A stretch of 64,000 bases of DNA from Rhizophagus irregularis (Eukaryota; Glomeromycota; Glomeromycetes; Glomerales; Glomeraceae): contig NC_089441.1 in NCBI RefSeq assembly GCF_026210795.1, forward strand, positions 372,001-436,000, in the 5' to 3' direction. Within the stretch, counting starts at the first letter, position 1, and every line of letters begins with the position of its first letter. The translations under genes and the position numbers were made by a program. Positions 61,293-64,000 of this stretch are shown here, in pieces. The notes beneath the pieces were generated by a model. The model made no database searches. It was not told the DNA's origin and worked only from the letters and a program-made list of their open reading frames with translations.

Positions 61293-62289
61293 ATGGGAAA
61301 AACTAAATCAATAAAAAAGACCGCAGTTACATTATCTGTTCCAACGTCTTCGTCAAATGGAACCAAGGTTCCAATAAAGAAATACACGGAAAAGGAAATT
61401 ATAAATGTTTTACAATATATTCTTGATCATTATGATGATTGGATTAACAGAAAGATAAATCAAAGAACAATCATCGTTAGAGCTTTAGATCATCATAATA
61501 TGAAAAATCGTACTCCATATGCAATGCACTTTAAAATTAGCAGATTGCAATTCGAATATAAGTGTTGTGGTAGAACTATTGGTTATTCGAACACTATTAA
61601 TGATATGGTGGCGAGAATACTTAAAGAAAATGGAGCAATTGATACAGTTAAATTTAAGGAAGAGACAGTTTCTAATGATGAACAAATTATCGAAGGTATT
61701 GTATAATAAAGTTAAGGAATTCGAGAAAGGGTTGGCAACTAAAAAGATATTCTCTAATAAATCGAATTTCTTACCTTCATTTATAGTCATGGACAAACCT
61801 GCTTTGCAAGAAGGTGAATTAAATAAGATTCTCAAACACAATACTTGTGATCAAAGTAAAGGTCAAAAGCCATCGGGACTGCCTAATGAACAATTTAAAA
61901 CTACTATTGTGCCTTCAAATAATGAATTTGGTGATTTTCTCTCGTTGATTCAAGCTAATCGCGCACAAATATCAAGGTATAATAATTTAATAATAATTAT
62001 ATATTGATAAATGTTAATAATTAATTTGAGGTAATTCTATATTAGCTTAAATAAAGGTCATTCTATCCCACCTAATGTGTACACAATAATGGAGACATTA
62101 ACAACAGGTGAAATATATAAGATGAAATTACAAGAAATTCGAGAAAAATTCCAAGAGGTCAAGAATGAAACCAATAGAGAAGAATTTAAAGCAATTGAGA
62201 AACTTAATCAGTCGTATGCTGAAATTATATATATATTAAGTCAAATAGAAGTTAGAATGGCGGAAATGCATGCAAAGAAAATCATTTAA
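61293..62289 (+). pseudogene. small gene of unknown function with a frameshift, possible HTH/SANT-like N-terminus
   Basis: The first frame from ATG 61293 gives MGKTKSIKKT, a Ser/Thr/Val linker, and a helical region (about 30-90: YTEKEIINVLQYILDHYDDWINR...RTPYAMHFKISRLQFEY) that could be a Myb/SANT-like DNA-binding fold. It stops at 61704-61706, but good coding sequence continues in the +1 frame from about 61705 (NKVKEFEKGLATKKIF...) to a donor at 61977. It resumes after the acceptor at 62045 (LNKGHSIPPNVYTIMETL...) and ends in a charged helix with stop TAA at 62287-62289. A single missing base near 61703 would explain this. It could be a pseudogene, an assembly error or, less likely, an unrecognised short intron. 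No family identified. Confidence 0.5.
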
Positions 62290-63911
62290 TAGTAATTAGA
62301 TTAGGCGGTTGAATTACTATTACGAAGATTCAATCTATGCTTAAAATGAAAAATAATAACTTGTAACAATAAATATGCTATTTTACATTAGAAAACATAT
62401 TTTGATAGTTGGATGAATAATGCGAAAATCCAGTGTTTTATAGGCTTGATGTAGAGTAGTAAATTTTATAGGAGAAAACAAAATGCATCATTTATCCGTA
62501 CAAAAATGTATTGAAGTATTAAAACTTAAAACTTGCATCACGAGCTTTGCAATTATTGCAGAGGATTTTACACTGTGATAAATTAGATAATGATGGAGCA
62601 ATACAAAGAAAATTTCCATTATAATAACTTTTTTCGCCTTCAAACTTTCTTATTGTTGCTGAACACTCAAATCAGATATTCAAGTTTCGGTATACATAAT
62701 ACATTAGATAAATCGTGACATTTCGGATTTTATCATTGTGTTTATTATCCTATACTTCTTTAACATTATTTCTATAAGGGAAGGAAAGGAAAATTTTAAG
62801 AAGCTATAAAATAAACTCTAAATTATAAAAATTAACTAAAAACACTTTACTATGAAGACATTTCATAATAATAGATTAAAGTAGAGTCTACTATATATAA
62901 ATAATATATAACGTCTTCGACCCTTTTAATGTGAGACAAATTATGAATTAAAATCTCAACAATCCCACGTTATAATTACGTTTTTCAAAAAATATCTTTA
63001 CATACATGGCTGATTTGGCTGATTTTACAAATCATGCGACTTTGCATAATAAATCCTATTAAGTAAATCTGGTTCTAAACCTGAAAATTTTTTGCACTTT
63101 GTATTACAGTACATCAAACAAGGGCGTTTACTTTAATATTCAGTATTCGACTAGAGATCCGTCCTATCACATTCAAATTTTTCTTTACATTTTTTTACTA
63201 CTGTAAGAAAAAAAAATATTCATTTCATTTGATTTAAACTGACTTCTTGTAAAAATATACTTTATAGTGTTAATTTCTAGATTATGATTTAAAAATTTTG
63301 TTTCAGAGATTGTTTTTAAGCTTGAATTACTCTAATATTACATTAAAACATGATAGTTTACATGTTAAGAATGTTAAGAGAAAAAAAATTGAGTAAATAC
63401 ATTGAAACAACGAAAGAAATTATTTTGCAAAATTTTTCAAAAATAAACTTTCTTCATTTCCCATCTATTATTTTATTTTACATATGTACACAACACGACT
63501 ACTAGAATAACGACATTGAAATAAAAATTATAATTATTTATCGCTGAAATAAAGTCAAAAAATGTGGACAAAAAATGTGGAAAATAAAAAACAAACTCAT
63601 CAAAAAAGAAACAATACAATGGTCTGAACTTGTATCAATCTGTTGCGTTTAGATGTTTAGTCGATCAAGACATGTCTTTTAATTAACAAGTTAGATATAG
63701 TCTGATTTCATTTTATAATTCATTTGAATTAAAATAAAGATAATAGACTTTGGCATGTTGTTTGATTTGACATATGTGGCATATTTCATTTAATTACATT
63801 TACTTTTTTGGTTCGAAATAGATTAGTTTAGATAATTTTATATTATAATATTGATAAGTAACAAGCTGTTTTTAAGTTTTCTATATTCTAACGTCAATAA
63901 ATTACTTCAAA
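62290..63911. other. intergenic, no gene seen
   Basis: AT-rich, no ORF above 60 codons and no recognisable repeat. Confidence 0.45.
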
Positions 63912-64000
63912 ATGGAAAAAATAGAAACATTTAAGCATTACCAATTACCAGTGCGAAATCGCCAAGCAAAAGTATCAAAGGAGGTATCACTTTTATACAT
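63912..64000 (+). CDS. possible 5' end of a gene cut by the window edge
   Basis: ATG at 63912 opens a frame of 29 codons (MEKIETFKHYQLPVRNRQAK...) to the window end. A GTATCA donor-like site after AAGGAG (about 63982) could end a first exon. Too short to assign. Confidence 0.25.
   Translation, partial: MEKIETFKHYQLPVRNRQAKVSKEVSLLY

Noticed and set aside
1-64000. tRNA and rRNA genes
   Set aside because: Looked for GGTTCRA-type B boxes and conserved rRNA stretches; none convincing.

Overview
The window looks like nuclear DNA of an arbuscular mycorrhizal fungus (Glomeromycotina, Rhizophagus-like). The reasons are the very AT-rich composition with long A/T runs, small GTAAGT...AG introns with CTAAC branch-site-like motifs, several copies of the expanded zinc-ribbon plus TKL-type protein kinase family, a large Helitron, many TIR elements, and a DDE-like multi-exon gene family. 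The organism assignment is inference from family resemblance; no rRNA or tRNA gene was seen.

Layout. 1-2292: 5'-truncated, nonsense-broken transposase-like gene. 2.3-6.5 kb: gene-free, with an 894-bp TIR element and a 182-bp MITE. 6542-7897 and 12553-13923: two single-exon paralogues encoding secreted proteins. 14-17.5 kb: repeat relics. 17559-21552 (-): intron-rich gene for a UBA-UBX-acidic/proline-LRR protein. 24896-28507 (+): kinase gene in which a zinc-ribbon plus kinase N-lobe module is repeated five times in tandem before one complete C-lobe. 31468-36838: degraded Helitron. 37953-39481 (-): ordinary three-exon kinase of the same family. 39824-41397: short Helitron derivative with related termini. 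42-45.4 kb: broken retroelement-like ORFs. 45.55-46.05 kb: decayed copy of part of the UBX gene. 46621-57899: an unusual locus, described below. 58-61 kb: TIR element, Helitron-like 3' end and a set of small exon-like segments on the minus strand. 61293-62289: small frameshifted gene. The last 1.7 kb is nearly empty, with a possible gene start at 63912.

The most unusual structure is 46621-54921. Two short coding exons are followed by about 67 tandem units of roughly 90-120 bp. Each unit is laid out like a complete intron: GTAAGT or GTAAAT donor, ACTAAC branch-like motif, and a TTTAG or ATATAG acceptor. In 65 units I count exactly three bases between the acceptor AG and the next donor GT, and those three bases differ from unit to unit. 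Read as one-codon microexons in the phase set by the first two exons, they give no stop codon. A final one-base exon would bring the frame into register with the downstream pseudokinase/coiled-coil exons. The alternatives are a recursively spliced giant intron, or a satellite grown from one intron with no splicing inside it.

Functional links: three kinase-family loci, two of them structurally remodelled, sit in one 33-kb stretch with two Helitrons and many MITEs. This suggests that unequal exchange and transposition are reshaping the family locally.
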